Shown here one piece after another: positions 34,920 to 47,449 of a stretch of 64,000 nt of DNA. This DNA comes from Uranotaenia lowii. Its lineage: Eukaryota > Arthropoda > Insecta > Diptera > Culicidae. Positions within the stretch are counted from its first letter, which is position 1; the number at the start of each line of letters is the position of its first letter. The translations under genes were made by a program, and so were the position numbers. The notes under the pieces were generated by a model. The model made no database searches. It was not told where the DNA came from and was given only the letters and a program-made list of their open reading frames with translations. The stretch is from the NCBI RefSeq assembly GCF_029784155.1, contig NC_073691.1, positions 119,846,226 through 119,910,225 on the forward strand, written 5' to 3'.

Positions 34920-35210
34920 TGGTAAATGGTGGATAATGTGCAACACGAGACCCCATATTGGTCATATCACCTCTTATTCACAACTCCTATCTCTACCTCC
35001 CCGTGGTACCGGCTGGAATGCGAGTAACCTAAGCGGAGATCGGGTACCCAACCCCGGTGGATGCTTTGGTCGCATGCAGACTGAGAAGGTGGCCGCACGC
35101 GTCTGTTCCCCAGGTCAGGAACGGCGTGCAACAACAACCGAGCGTCTGTTCTCCAGGTCAGGGGCGGCTCAAACAGCGTCTGTCTCGTAGCGAGCGGCTG
35201 AATTTATGAA

Positions 35211-36190
35211 ATGCGGCTCCCGCCAGCTAAGTCCAAAATGGCAGCACCATCGCGGGATAGGGACTTTAGGCTAACAACCTACTGTTCCCGACTTGAAATT
35301 GTTACGGAATCCGAAAGAAATGACCGAACTGGAACTTTGGCGACGACTTTTAGCATGAAAACACGGACACGAATTGGAACTTGGAATGTTTTAACCCTTC
35401 CCCAACAAGGCAAACTGGAACAACTTGCTAGAGAGGCTAGCCGCCTCAAGCTTGAAATTCTGGGACTGAGCGAAGTCCGTTGGCCTAATACTGGAGAACA
35501 CAAGACACAATCCGGGCAAGTCCTGCTTTACTCTGGCATACGAGGAGAACATGCTACTCAGGAACGAGGAGTTGGTTTCCTGTTAAGCCCGCAGGCCTAC
35601 GCGGCCCTCATTAGATGGGAACCGATAAACGAAAGAATAATCGTAGCCAGATTTAGAACACGGGTTAGAAACCTTACAATGGTCCAGTGTTATGCGCCAA
35701 CTGACGTTGCCGAATTGCAGGAGAAAGAGCAGTTTTACAGTCAACTGAACAGCGTGGTAGAGAAAATTCCGAAGGGTGACATTCAAATCCATTTGGGCGA
35801 CTTCAACGCAAAGATTGACTCCACTTGGGTATCCCGAGATGGCCGAACTGAAAATCAAATTGACCATATCTGCATCGGCCGAAAATGGAGAAGGAGCCTC
35901 CTTGGTGTTCGCAACAAACGAAGCGCAGACATTGCATCTGATCAATAACTCTTCCTTAGTGAGAATCGAGTGAGAGTTGCGCGTGTCCGTCCAGAAAGTC
36001 AGACGTCTATACGACGTCCACTGGTTGAGGAATCCAGAGGTTAAAAGGGCATTCGTTGAACAGCTAGAGTCCCGAGCCTCGGAATTGTCGACAGACGGAA
36101 CAGTAGAAGAACAGTGGTGTAGAATTAAAAATGCATTTATCACGACGAATCATGGTACTCTCTGTAAAGTTTGTGGAAGAAGTAGTTAAT
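35211..36190 (+). pseudogene. RTE copy A apurinic-like endonuclease region
   Basis: Endonuclease that nicks target DNA for target-primed reverse transcription. From 35355 the frame shows IGTWNVLTL (catalytic N), LEILGLSEVRW (catalytic E), NLTMVQCYAPTD and HLGDFNAKI (D and N). Compared with copy B about 120 bases are deleted right after the latter (near 35822), shifting the frame; the terminal SDH box appears as ASDQ near 35940. The following linker (RNPEVKRAFVEQLESRASEL) is in another frame (35977-36189). Inactive. Confidence 0.85.
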
Positions 36191-36549
36191 GGATGTCGGA
36201 TGAAACTTGGAGGATGCGATACGATATACGGAGCTAGAAAGGGCAGTTGGGGCTAGAAACGAGCTTGTAGATGAGACAAGATAGCCTGGACAAACTCCCT
36301 AGCCGAAGACGGAGAAAGAGCCGTTGCCAATGGAGATATCCGATTACTTTATGACATTTCTCGCCGCTTTAGTGGATCAAGGACTTATGCTAGAGTGCCG
36401 CTGAAGACCGAGCTGGTCAGTTATTGACCGATCGAACAAATCAGCTCAAACGATGGATTGAGCACTTCGAACAACTCTTCCGAGTCAAAAATAGCTATAG
36501 CCAACAGAACCTGCAGCTCGAAGCGCCAACAGTAAGTCGCATAAATTGC

Positions 36550-37980
36550 GTCAACTCGGAAGCGTCCTAGCAGGCTGAAATAGAAGCAGCAACCAAAGAC
36601 ATGAAATCCAACAAAGCACCTGAGATCGATTGCAACTCTGCTGAAATACTGAAAGCCGACCCTGCCTTGTCAGCACATATGTGGCACCGTCTTTTTGCTG
36701 ACTTTTGGGATACTGCAACATTTCCGGCCGACTGGATACAGGGCATCCTCGTAAAGGTCCCGAAGAAAGGAGACCTGACAAATTGCGGTAACTGGCGAGG
36801 CATAACGTTGATCTGTACAACCCTCAAAGTACTCTGCAAAGTGATCCTGAACAGGATCCAGGAGAAAATAGACGCTACACTCCGGGAGCAACAAGCTGGA
36901 TTCCGATCCAGACGATCATGTGTGGACCACATTACAACGCTACGAATCATACTTGAACAAATCAACGAATTCCAGGACTCTCTTCTGCTGGTGTTCGTTG
37001 ATTTCGAAAAAGCATTTGACTGACTTAACCATGAAAACATCTGGTCGGCTCTAAGGCGACGATGAGTCCCAGAGAAACTAGTCCATCTCATCGAAGCACA
37101 ATACGAAGCATTTTCGTGCAAGGTCCTGCACAACTGCTGGAGTCAGACAAGGATGTATCTTATCACCGCTACCCTTTCTTATCGTAATGGATAAGATTCT
37201 GACTGAATCGATAGACTCTGCACCGAACCGTGGATTTCCGTGGAATCCTTCAATAATGGAGCAACTGAACGGCCTTGACCTGGCTGACGATATTGTTTTG
37301 CTCGCTCAAAAACAACCAGATAAGTAGAGCAAACTCACCGAAAGCTCCAAGGCAGCAGTTCTCAAAGTCAATTTCGGAAAGACCAAGTCGATGGAGATCA
37401 GCACAGTAAATCCCTCCAGTTACATGGTAGCTAGAGAACAGGTTGATAAAGTGGAGTGCTTCTAGTATCTTGGTTGCCAGACAATGCCTGATGGAGGTAC
37501 CAAGAAAGACATCGAAACCCGTATCAGAAAAACCCGATTTGCATTTGCGAGTCTTCGCGACATCTGGCGCTCACGTCAAATATCTCTACAAACGAAAATT
37601 TGAATCTTTAACTCAAACGTCAAATCCGTATTGCTGTATTAGTAAACCGCTGCCTGCGTAATTTCATCCACGCTTGGTGGCCTGCCAACTAGATCTGAAA
37701 TGAGGAACTACATCGCCGGTGTCAACAAAGGGCGCTAAAAATTGAGATTCGGGAACGTAGGTGGAGATGGATTGGACACCCACTGCGAAAAGATGAGAAC
37801 GGGATTTGCATAGAGGCTCTTGAATGAAATCCAAAAGGACATCGAAGAAGAGGCAGACCCGAAAACTCGTGGCGACAAAGCCTAGCCGCCGAAATACGAA
37901 CTGTCAACGAGAGTCTTGTCTGGGGCCAAGTGAAGACGCTGACTCCGTATCGTCAACAGTGGAGGTATTACGACCCTGAG
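36550..37980 (+). pseudogene. RTE copy A reverse transcriptase region
   Basis: Open part 36601-37020 begins KSNKAPEIDCNSAEILKADP and shows VPKKGDLTNCGNWRGITL, QQAGFRSRRSCVDHI and LLVFVDFEKAFD (the FxxAFD catalytic motif). A stop follows at 37021-37023, and the rest is broken by stops and small deletions. The second catalytic box reads LADDIVLLAQ near 37280. The end reaches the conserved C-terminal WRWIGHPLRKDENG segment near 37760. Minus-strand frames over this region are shadows. Confidence 0.85.
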
Positions 37981-38045
37981 CACCGGAGTATCGACGCGGG
38001 ACCATTAAGTAAGTACGTAAGTAAGTAAGTAAACTTGAAGTTGAA

Positions 38046-38078
38046 AAGTGTTGCATGTTGCCCCAGTTGACGATATTC
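38046..38078. mobile_element. Solo end of the GTTGCA-family TIR element
   Basis: GTTGCATGTTGCCCCAGTTG then ACGATA matches the right terminus of 10060-11029. It lies directly after the RTE copy A tail and may mark the site into which copy A inserted. The rest of the element is not visible nearby. Confidence 0.45.
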
Positions 38079-38224
38079 GAATGTCAATCCTTTGGGAGCT
38101 TCTGATTTTTTACTCCAAGGAATGAAAAGATTAAACACCAAAAAAATTATTCGCGAGTGAGAAAATGCATATTTGTAGGGGAATACTTGAAAAGCTCATT
38201 CTCTAAAATCCCTAAACTACATTA

Positions 38225-39139
38225 GGGGAGGAGCGGGCTATATGCGCCTATTAAGCAGAACACTGATTTAATCAAATATCACATCGAATATGTGTACAAA
38301 AACTATATACATGTGTGCAGGCATCTGTTTTCTATACATTGGAGTAATATTTATGTTAAAATTTTCTGCTGTTTCTAAGAAAACGATTTTATCATAAGTG
38401 TTGTCTAGAATGCCGAACCTCAAACCGTGCGGGCTAAATGCGCCTATTTATGTTTTGAACAAAATTTCTGTTATTTGGGCAATATTTCCGTATAATTTCA
38501 CTGAAACTGCTAGAAAGTAATAATTTCCGTACGACAAGTACGAAGTTTTATAAAAATCTATATATATATTATAATTTCATGGAATAAAACAAAAGTTAGG
38601 GTTGCCATACTATGGAGGCAGTTCATCCATGAGAAAAACTATATCAAATCTGTTTTTAGATCTTCAATTCTCTCTTAAGATGTTAATTAGAGCTTAGATT
38701 TGAAGTTTCAATGATAAAAATCATTTATTCATACTATTTAACCTGTTTTTTTTATGATGGAGGCATTTTACAAACATGATGGGGGCATACAAAAACACTC
38801 TCTTATTACACTATATAATTATAACTAAACTTCCATTAAAGCTTAAATATGTTTATTTTTCAAGTTCATTTATATAAGAAACAAAAACCATCCAAGTTTT
38901 TATGTTGAGCTTCTTTATGTATCATTTCTAAATGTCAAAATACTACATCAAAAGGTATCAAAACCTTGTATGAATTTTGAAATTTCTTTGAGTTTATAAA
39001 TTCATAAAATTCTTTCTTGCCTTATGTTCTAAGCGTATTACCCTCAAAATGCATTGGTCAGATAAGCTGTCTAGTCAGCCATTTCATCAAACAGCCGTAG
39101 GGTCATTTAACCCGATAGGCCCATTTAGAAAACCTCCCC
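38225..39139. mobile_element. TA-flanked TIR element, TGCGCC word family, copy 2
   Basis: Same family and orientation as 8433-9252. Left GGGGAGGAGCGGGCTATATG then CGCC; right GGCCCATTTAGAAAACCTCC then CC; TA on both sides. The word GCGGGCTAAATGCGCC recurs at about 38428. Non-coding. Confidence 0.75.
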
Positions 39140-39141
39140 TA

Positions 39142-40085
39142 CATTTGAACAAACCTCATGCATCCAGACAGTTTTCTCGTTCACCCCAGTTTTACGAGCA
39201 TCACTTGAAGCGGACCATACATTACACCAATTAAACAAAAGCGATGAAATTCGATGAAATTTTGTCGCTGTGAATACGTACGATATGCCGTCGTGGTGGT
39301 TTTTTTAGTTGTTGTTTTTGCCTGTGACCGTTTGTGTTAGCGTGAAATATGTTTGTATCGTATGTATGAGAGCATAGAAACTCCTGTCGTGGAATTATCG
39401 AATTTGCACACGTCATTTGTGTAATGTATGGCGGACTTAATGCGTTAACATTAACCATCCCTTCCGATGGACTTTTATCTGTCTACTCATTCCCTACTAC
39501 CGACTCTACTTTACTCCTTTGCTACTTCTGTCCAATAAAGAAATTCGCGGACCCTCTTTTTTACCGGTTGGTTGATGTTGGCCAGAACTCTGGGTGGGAG
39601 GAAAAATACTCCGAGCATAAGCTAAACTGTCATTAATCTTTCGTACGAAACGTGCTTTTGAGCGTGATTGCTGTCTCCTGATAATAGCGTCCAATTAAAC
39701 AATTAAAATCTTTCGCCGAAAGCTTTGTTCTTCGCTTTGCGTCACCGGCCATTCATTGAGGGAGTCTGGGAATTGCTTCACTAACTGGAACGATCCCGGT
39801 TGGGTGGTTAGCCATAAGAAGCGATAGAAAAAAGTATTGTGACGCTTTCTAGAGCTGAGCGTTGATTGTCGCCAACATTTCAAGTGTCATAAAATACTTG
39901 TCGTTCCTCAATTCTTACGAAACAAAATTTCTGGCGTACACCAAGTATTTTATATTAAACGTTTATCAAAAGTTTCCCGACCTTTATTTGCACAATCATC
40001 GCTTTTCCCTTTCTTTAAAAATAAAAATAAATATAAAAATCCAACATAGATTAATTCTACGTCTCGAAAATAAATTAGTTATGAA
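39142..40085. other. Stretch without recognised gene
   Basis: 39200-39880 is less AT-rich than the neighbourhood and may be unique host sequence. Frames at 39231-39458 (-) and 39424-39636 (+) show no known domain and no splice-consistent extension. Confidence 0.4.
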
Positions 40086-40396
40086 TGCAGTAGTTTTTTG
40101 ATTTTATCACTATTCGATTTTATTAATATGTACTTGCCAAATTCACGCTCGATTTTATCACAGTTATTGTTTCGATTTTATCACGCTTGTTAAGAAATCA
40201 TTTCCAGGATCTTAATTTTCGTTCAAAACGTTGAGCGTCTTTGTTCATGATATTTTTTTATGGTTTATGTTGTGGTAATAATATGAAAATTCCATTGAAC
40301 TGCTTATTTTATTTGTATAGCGTTTAAAATCGTCATTTAGATTTTAAAAACACTTGTAATAATCGACATAAGTATTTTAACGTCACGCTAATGCTA

Positions 40397-41413
40397 CACC
40401 CAAAATAATCTGCACGTAGCGGCTACGTGAAAAACTATATAATTTTTATCCAAATGATTTTCACGTAGCTTCTACGAATAAAATATGTAAACGCTGCCCT
40501 AATAAGAATTGGTGCTTCATGAATGTCAGCTAAAATTTACGTGAATTTAAGATAGTTTCAACTCGGTTGGATGGCGAAAGCAACGTGAAATTAATTTAGT
40601 ATCGAGGTGTTATTTGAATCAGTTTCATTGTTTGTTTTGATTGTTCATACTATTATTTTATTTTGAAAAGCATTTTTAATAATAATTCAACCATAAAATA
40701 ACGTAAAATCTTTTATTATATTGTGGAATGTTTCCACCAGTTACTGTAAGATGCCATTGTATATGTTTTTGTTCCTGCTGCTACTTATCGTACGGTGTTG
40801 CTGTGCCTGTAAGGTTGAAGCAAAAATTAAAATTGATATAAATTTGCATCCTGCAATCTTGACTTACCGGTAGATGTATTTGAGGACCACCAGTTTAGCC
40901 TACTCTGATGGCCTTTCCCTGAATGCCTTGGTTTTCCAGCTGCTGCAAGATTGATAAAGTTACCACGACCATCTATCAGATCAAAATTGATTTCCACTTT
41001 CGTTAAACAGATATTTTTAAAAAATAAATAAAAACATGAATAACTCAGATTAAATCGGAAAAAAATCTTTCTACTCACTGTTTTCTTTTTGCGGTTGTCC
41101 TCCTCCTCTTCGACATCGATATTGGACACACCAGAACTTGGGAAAACAGCGAGAACACCATATGTGGACAGAAGTAAACAAAAACTGATGATTGGCTGGG
41201 CCGTTTTTTTTATTAGAATAGCATGCTACAAGCTCGTTTAAAAAGCTCAAAACGGATTTCAATTCATTCACTTAGACTTTACGTGAATTTCATGTGTCAT
41301 CTATGAGGAAGGAAAGAAGTTATATCAAGATCACGTAGAATCGATAATATGCAACAAAATCTTAGTTTACGTGAAAAATACTGTAGAAATAATTTCTTAA
41401 TTATTTTGGGTGT
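40397..41413. mobile_element. TA-flanked TIR element, TTTACGTGAA word family
   Basis: Ends CACCCAAAATAAT and the complement of ATTATTTTGGGTG, flanked by TA (40395-40396 and 41414-41415). The word TTTACGTGAA, or ACGTAG beside it, recurs at about 40417, 40468, 40537, 41279, 41333 and 41367. Unusually, its centre contains a splice-consistent small gene on the minus strand (40781-41271). Confidence 0.65.
40781..41271 (-). CDS. Small three-exon gene of unknown function
   Basis: I do not recognise this protein. Exons on the minus strand: 41271-41079, 40996-40868, 40806-40781; introns of 82 and 61 bp are GT-AG (GTGAGT...AAAG; GTAAGT...TTACAG), and phases join to a 115-residue frame ending CCGTACGATAAGTAG. 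Exons 2-3 encode MEINFDLIDGRGNFINLAAA, then a basic, His/Ser-rich tail ending ATPYDK. The frame of exon 1 that fits the splice is cysteine-rich and unconvincing. A different frame of exon 1 reads like a secretion signal plus acidic pro-segment (PIISFCLLLSTYGVLAVFPS, NIDVEEEEDNRKKK), but lacks an in-phase start and would be out of phase with exon 2. So this may be a decayed secreted-peptide gene. It lies entirely within a TIR element, suggesting capture. Confidence 0.35.
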
Positions 41414-41492
41414 AGTGTTGTTATTTGTGCTTGGTTAGCCGCTCTTAAAAAGACAACTTTTTTGTTCATGCGAATCATATAAAGATGTGGGT

Positions 41493-42316
41493 AGGCTTAT
41501 CAAACGTCCTACTTTGGTAGGACATGTCCTACTTTTTCAATCCGTATCCTTCCGTACTACTTTGGACCCAAAATGTCCTACTTTTATACGGTAAGGACCA
41601 TCATATTGTTTATCGAATTTTTACTTTGCGTTTTTTATTATTTCTATCCATTTTTCATGAAATCCTTATTGGCGCTTTTCCATTTTAATGCAAAACTGTA
41701 ATATTTTATCCAAAGAAAGGTATTTTTCTTTTACCGTGTCATAAACACCCTTGTTTCGATTATGTTTTGGTACGATTGCTTTTCGGTGGTAATTCAACGC
41801 TTTGCAGTAAAAAAAGTGAAAGTTTGAAAAAACGATTAATAAATATGTAGGATCAATAATTGTTGATAACTTTTTTGAACTGGTTATGAAGTCAAGTCAT
41901 TAAAAAATACGTTTTAATTTCAATGTTGTTTTAATTTTCAGGGTAAGATTCTTCTAAAAAGAACCTCTAACAGTGAAAACTCAGGTGTAATTTATTTACT
42001 TATGCAAAAAAAAAAAAAAAAAACGAAATGCATTTTCAGCTTAACTCAACAGCAGATTTCATGTTTAATCCAAATAAGAAGCCAACCGTTTCAGTTAAAA
42101 TTTTATACATCCGCTTTCACATACCAACATTTTTTATCAAATACAGCCATGTTTGAACTTTTCATATTAAAAATTTGAGTAAAAACTTTTTTTTAATAAA
42201 AACCACAAAATAAAGCGTCTTACTTTTCGTCCTACTTCAGGCTGTAAAACGTCCTACTTTTTCGTAGTGTTCTGAGCAAAATGTCCTACTTCCAGAAATT
42301 TTATTCTGGTGAGCCT
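41493..42316. mobile_element. hAT-like MITE, GTCCTACTTT word family
   Basis: Termini AGGCTTATCAAACG and AGGCTCACCAGAAT are only partly alike; a direct repeat GTGGGT flanks both sides (41487-41492 and 42317-42322). The word GTCCTACTTT recurs about eight times, four near each end. Layout and word are close to those of the clear hAT MITE 12974-13427 (GTCCTGATTTTT). About 820 bp, non-coding. Confidence 0.6.
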
Positions 42317-43053
42317 GTGGGTGAATTTATGTTGAATTGTGTTTCTATGTTGAATTTGTTTATTTGAAAGGGTCCTGATTGGACAGCATTCAGTATTGTC
42401 TGAATGGATAATTTTGGGAGATCAAAATGAAAGCTAGCTTTGCCTTAAAATAAGTAAAAAGGACTAAGATTTCTGTTTTTCTACATATGAAAAACAAAGG
42501 ATTATCTGCCCATAAAGCAAATTTCGAGAAACACACTTTAAAACTCTAAGTTGAGAAAATTTCAAAATATTTTTCGAATAGGTATTCTTTTAACAAAATC
42601 TAAGCTGTGAAGATTAAAATATAAAAATTTAAAATTTGCAGAAACTAATTTTTTTAAGCATTTTTCTTTTCTTTAAACTTTTTTTCAAAATCGAAATTAG
42701 AGATAACGACTGTTAAATTTCCATTAAAACTAAATAATTCACTTTAATTAGATGAAAACTATTAAATTGATACTCTACAGGGTTTGATATCAAGAAAAAA
42801 TCTTAAATTTGCTGTAGAGAAGAAAAATTTGAACTGAAAACGATCCTTTTTGTTCATTTATGTCTGATGATTACATCTTATGATCAAAATTTATTGATAC
42901 AAAACGTTTCCACTGCTGAAAACATTATAAATTATTGAATAAAGGCAATAAAAATACTTTTTTTCACTTCAATTTTTAGTTTCGCCAAATTCACGGTTTC
43001 GCCATATTCACGGTGAAATTTTATTTGGCCGTGATAAAATCTCAAAACTACTG

Positions 43054-45576
43054 TAATTCTTATTCTGAAGAGCTTTCTCTTCCGTAAATCAGGTTAAAAG
43101 CAAAATCAACTCTTAAGTTAATAGAACCTATGAACAAACAATTGATCGCAAGCAACGAATCAAGCGCAACAAAACCAAAAATGGTCGATCAATATTCCAT
43201 CAACCATACACCGAAAGCCATTGATAGCATTCAGTTCACCCACGAGACCGCTTTTTGTGGCCTCGACGCGGCTGCTGTTGGAAATTCTACGCAGATGTGA
43301 AAGATATAACGGTCATATTTATTACAGTTTTTTGGTGTGGAAATATTGGGTTTTTTTTATGTATGGCTCTTTTTTCCCAAAACTGATCGAGGGAAACTAT
43401 TTTTATGAAGTTTTTAGTTTCACTATTCATGGTGCTTAGGGATTAAACTAACAAAAAAGCAACCAGCTGTAAGGTTGGTTCACAAAAATTTATCATGTTT
43501 AGGGAACGGGTGGTTCGAATTTAATCTTTCGAATAGCCATCTCTCTTTGTTACATTTTATTGCTTAAACATCACAATGAACATTCGAAATACCTTTCAAA
43601 ATCGTTTCAATCTCCGCAGACCATCAATCAGAAAATTTATATGGTGGAGTATTTAGAAACACATCTAAACTGTGCCTTTTTCAACGTAAAGAAATGTTTT
43701 GTTTTGGCATTTCTGGGCTATCTACAATGTAAAGGTTCTGGATTCTTTTTAAACGAGTTTCTCCAGATAAGACGATTTTCGATCATGTCAAAAACAGGTG
43801 TTAGATATTCCCGCTTTCAACCAAAGCGTTCCTGGGTGCTCAATTGGCTCGAACGCAGCTTTACGACAATATAATGGACCGAAATAGCCACCAAATAGAC
43901 CCTAAATACGAAAGTTACGGAACAAACGTTTACAATTTCCAAAACAAATCTTTGAGCTTCCCGATTTCACTAAGATCACCTCAGAATGGTCAACCAGGTT
44001 GACATGATCAATGTACACTTTATGTCGGTCACTTTAATCGGAATAAGCGATGAATTTTGTACGGTTGTTGTGAACTTTTTTAAACGATGTATTATTTTAA
44101 CGTACACAAACCTTCGATTTATAAAGTAACAAATTTGGAACAATTAATGTATGGAAAAAGTGCAAAATCGTATTTTATTTTAATTTCTTTTCTTAATGTG
44201 TGTACACATCATTTCCAACTGTTTTTAACGATTTTTAAGGAAAAATAAAAAATCAGGAAATGAAGGGTTAAACAAAGAATCTAAGATGAATAAGGAAAAA
44301 TGTTCAATGGTATGCAGCAAAGAATGTCAAGGCCATGACTAAAACACAAACTTTTCATACACGGAAACATCCCGAAGACCTCAAAGACGAGAACTCTGTT
44401 AAGATCAAAGAATTCAACAAATTATCAAATGAAATCTGTGGAAGTCACAAAAGTTACGTTAAAGTTTTGTCATAAAATAGGTCTTTCGTTTGTGTTTTAC
44501 TTCGCAATGTCAACACATATTCCCAAATGTTAAAGGCCATTATTTCAATTGACAAAAGTTCAAACTATGACAGGAACGAAAAAAAACTTTTACCCACCCT
44601 AATCCCGAAAAACTATCGACGTGCTGAGGGCATCCGATTTTAGTGGTGGTCTATTTGTTGTTCCGAAATACAGAAGCGCTTACACATCCACACACCTTCA
44701 ACGAACTAACATTTTTTGTTGGATATTTAGGCTAGCAACACTGGATTGAGTAATGGTCACCCACGGTTCAGCGATCAAACGGGTGCAAAAGGTCCGACTA
44801 AATAAGTCCGGTGTACCCGGCAGCGTCGGCCAATCCATCGATGAGAGTTTGCTTTTGACATTTTAATTACATTTAAGAATGAATGCCCACGTTCGGAATG
44901 AAAAACGTGCCCGGATAGGTTGAACGACGCGGTCTCTTTTTCAGTATCTGGGAATAAGTGTTGGTGCCTACAGGAGGTTCAGTTAATAGACAAAATTAGA
45001 ATGTTTTAATATTTTTTTTTGCTTCTAGAAATGTAATAAATAAGAGTTTTGAACAGAATAATAATTATTATCTGATTTAACAGATTAAAATTTCGCACTT
45101 ACTAATACTACCATACCCATGTAAAATTATTTAGACGTGAAGCAAACATAACATAAACAAACGAAAATTTTGTGAACTAAGCATTTTACAACATTTTGCA
45201 GCGGTATTTAAATGAAAAAAATGAATATCTTAGGCAAGTCATATCCTTAATGGATATAAATATTAGGAAGTAATTTTTCTGATAAAGTGTGTAGTAAACA
45301 GTTCTTACTTGCCAACATTTGTTTTTTTCTCAAAAGCAGAACAAACAAAGAAGGTTTTTTTTTTCATTTACAGAACCTGTATCAATATTTCTATGTTAAC
45401 TGAACCGTTTCTGTTACAGGATGGCTGATATTGCTCAGCAAATTAAATGTAAACGCGCTTCTGAAAATACTATCTACCACACGATTTATGATTACTACTT
45501 TTTGGGAATTCCAAAAGTTAAGCTTAGTCAAATTTACAATTAGCATAAATCGACAATATCAAATTTGATATCTACC
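43054..45576. other. Stretch without recognised gene
   Basis: Frames 43221-43439 and 43560-43874 show no recognisable domain. No inverted ends or long direct repeats were noticed. The last part must belong to the old transposon whose transposase continues at 51755, because the RTE copy B insertion site (TACGAAAAAAAC) splits that sequence. Confidence 0.4.
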
Positions 45577-45899
45577 TACGAAAAAAACTGGTAAATGGTG
45601 GATAATGTGCAACACGAGACCCCATAGTGGTCATATCACCTCTTATTCACAACTCCTATCTCAACCTCCCCGTGGTACCGGTTGGGATGCGAGTAACCTA
45701 AGCGGAGATCGGGAACCCAACCCCGGTGGATGCTTTGATCGCATGTAGACTGAAAAGGTGGCCGCACGCGTCTGTTCCCTAGGTCAGGAGCGGCGTGCAA
45801 CAACAACCGAGCGTCTGTTCTCCAGGTCAGGGGCGGCTCAAACAGCGTCTGTCTCGCAGAGAGCGGCTGAATTTATGAAATGCGGCTCCCGCCAGCTAA

Positions 45900-47360
45900 G
45901 TCCAAGATGGCAGCCCCATCGCCATCATCGACTTTAGGCAAACAACCTACTGTTCCCGAGTTGAAATTGTTACGGAATCCGAAAGAAATGACCGACCTGG
46001 AACTTTGGCGACGACTTTTAGCATGAAAACACGGACACGAATTGGAACTTGGAACGTTTACAACCCTTGCCCAACAAGGCAAACTTGAACAACTTGCTAG
46101 AGAGGCTAGCCGCCTCAAGCTTGAAATTCTGGGACTGAGCTAAGTCCTTTGGCCTAATCTTGGAGAACACAAGACACAATCCGGGCAAGTCCTGCTTTAC
46201 TCTGGCATACGAGGAGAACATGCTACTCGGGAACGAGGAGTTGGTTTCCTGTTAAGCCCGCAGGCCTACGCGGCCCTCATTAGATGGGAACCAATAAACG
46301 AAAGAATAATCGTAGCCAGATTCAGAACACGGGTTAGAAACCTTACAATGGTCCAGTGTTATGCGCCAACTGACGTTGCCGATTTGCAGGAGAAAGAGCA
46401 GTTTTACAGTCAACTGAACAGGGTAGTAGAGAGAATTCCGAAGAGTGACATTCAAATCCATTTGGGCGACTTCAACGCAAAGATTGGCTCCGACAATCAA
46501 GACCTTGAGCGCATCATGGGGCGCCATGGCCTAGGACAGATGAGCGAAAACGGAGAGCTGTTTGTAGAATTTTTTGGCAACAACAACATGGTGATCGGTG
46601 GATCGCTCTTCCCCATCGACCAGCACAGAAGGTCACTTGGGTATCCCGAGATGGCCGAACAGAAAATCAAATTGACTACATCTGCATCAGCCGAAAATGG
46701 AGAAGGAGCCTTCTTGATGTCCGCAACAAGCGAAGCGCAGACATTGCATCTGACCATCACCTCGTCCTTGGCGAGATACGACTGAGAGTTGCGCGTGTCC
46801 AACGGCGCGAGGAGAAAGTCGGGTGTCGACACGACGTCCGCCGGTTGGAGAATCCAGAGGTGAAAAGGGCATACGTTGCACAGCTAGAATCCCGAGCCTC
46901 GGAATTGCCGACAGACGGAACAGTCGAAGAACAGTGGTGTGGAATCAAGAATGCCTTTATCACGACGAGCCATGGTACTCTCGGTAAAGTGTGTGGAAGA
47001 AGAAGTGAATGGATGTCGGATGAAACTGGGAGGATGGTCGATGGTCGGAGAAAGGCGAAAGTCGGAATTGAGCAGGCATGTACCGGGTCAGCCAAAGCAG
47101 CCGCCCGCTTACGATATGCGGAGCTGGAAAAGGCAGTTAAACGAGCTTGTAGACGAGACAAGATAGCCTGGACAAACTCCCTAGCCGAAGAGGGAGAAAG
47201 AGCCGCGGCCAATGGAGATATCCGATTACTTTATGACATTTCTCGCCACCTCAGTGGTGCAAGGACTAATGCAAGAATGCCGCTGAAAGACCGAGGAGGT
47301 CAGTTATTGACCGATCGAACAGATCAGCTCAAACGATGGACTGAGCACTTCGAATAACTC
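45900..47360 (+). pseudogene. RTE copy B endonuclease and linker
   Basis: Endonuclease segments appear in several frames: TWNVYNPCPTR-like start near 46047, a stop in place of E near 46139 (LS*VLW), then 46348-46785 with MVQCYAPTDVADLQEKEQFY and HLGDFNAKIGSDNQ. The terminal box DIASDHHLVLGE is out of frame near 46741. The linker frame 46845-47357 (VKRAYVAQLESRASELPTD) is open for 170 residues. The SDH box that is damaged in copy A is intact here, but frameshifts keep the copy inactive. Confidence 0.85.
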
Positions 47361-47449
47361 TTCCGAGTCACGAATAGCGATGGCCAACAGAATCCGCATC
47401 TCGAAGCGCCAACAGTAAGTCGCATAAATGGCGTCAACTCGGAAGCGCC

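Larger units (their letters stand above)
34920..38032 (+). mobile_element. RTE-like non-LTR retrotransposon, copy A
   Basis: Starts TGGTAAATGGTGGATAATGT, the same first bases as copy B, and ends in a short tandem tail (TAAG)n with GTACG interruptions at 38008-38032; such 3' microsatellite tails are typical of RTE elements. The leader of about 290 bp is non-coding. The coding part gives an endonuclease and then a reverse transcriptase, with multiple stops, frameshifts and deletions. No target duplication could be fixed. About 3.1 kb, probably near full length. Confidence 0.85.
40088..43053. mobile_element. Large TIR element, GATTTTATCAC word family
   Basis: Inverted ends CAGTAGTTTTTTGATTTTAT then CAC (40088) and the complement of GTGATAAAATCTCAAAACTA then CTG (to 43053). 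The right flank is TA and the left TG, consistent with one mutated TA. GATTTTATCAC recurs at 40100, 40151 and 40174 and, inverted, at 43031; GCCAAATTCACG also occurs near both ends. It contains two further elements (40397-41413 and 41493-42316). Remaining text is AT-rich and non-coding. Confidence 0.6.

Noticed and set aside
36567..37133. 188-codon minus-strand frame
   Set aside because: Antisense shadow of the RTE reverse transcriptase; equivalents appear over copy B (47324-47818, 47799-48341).
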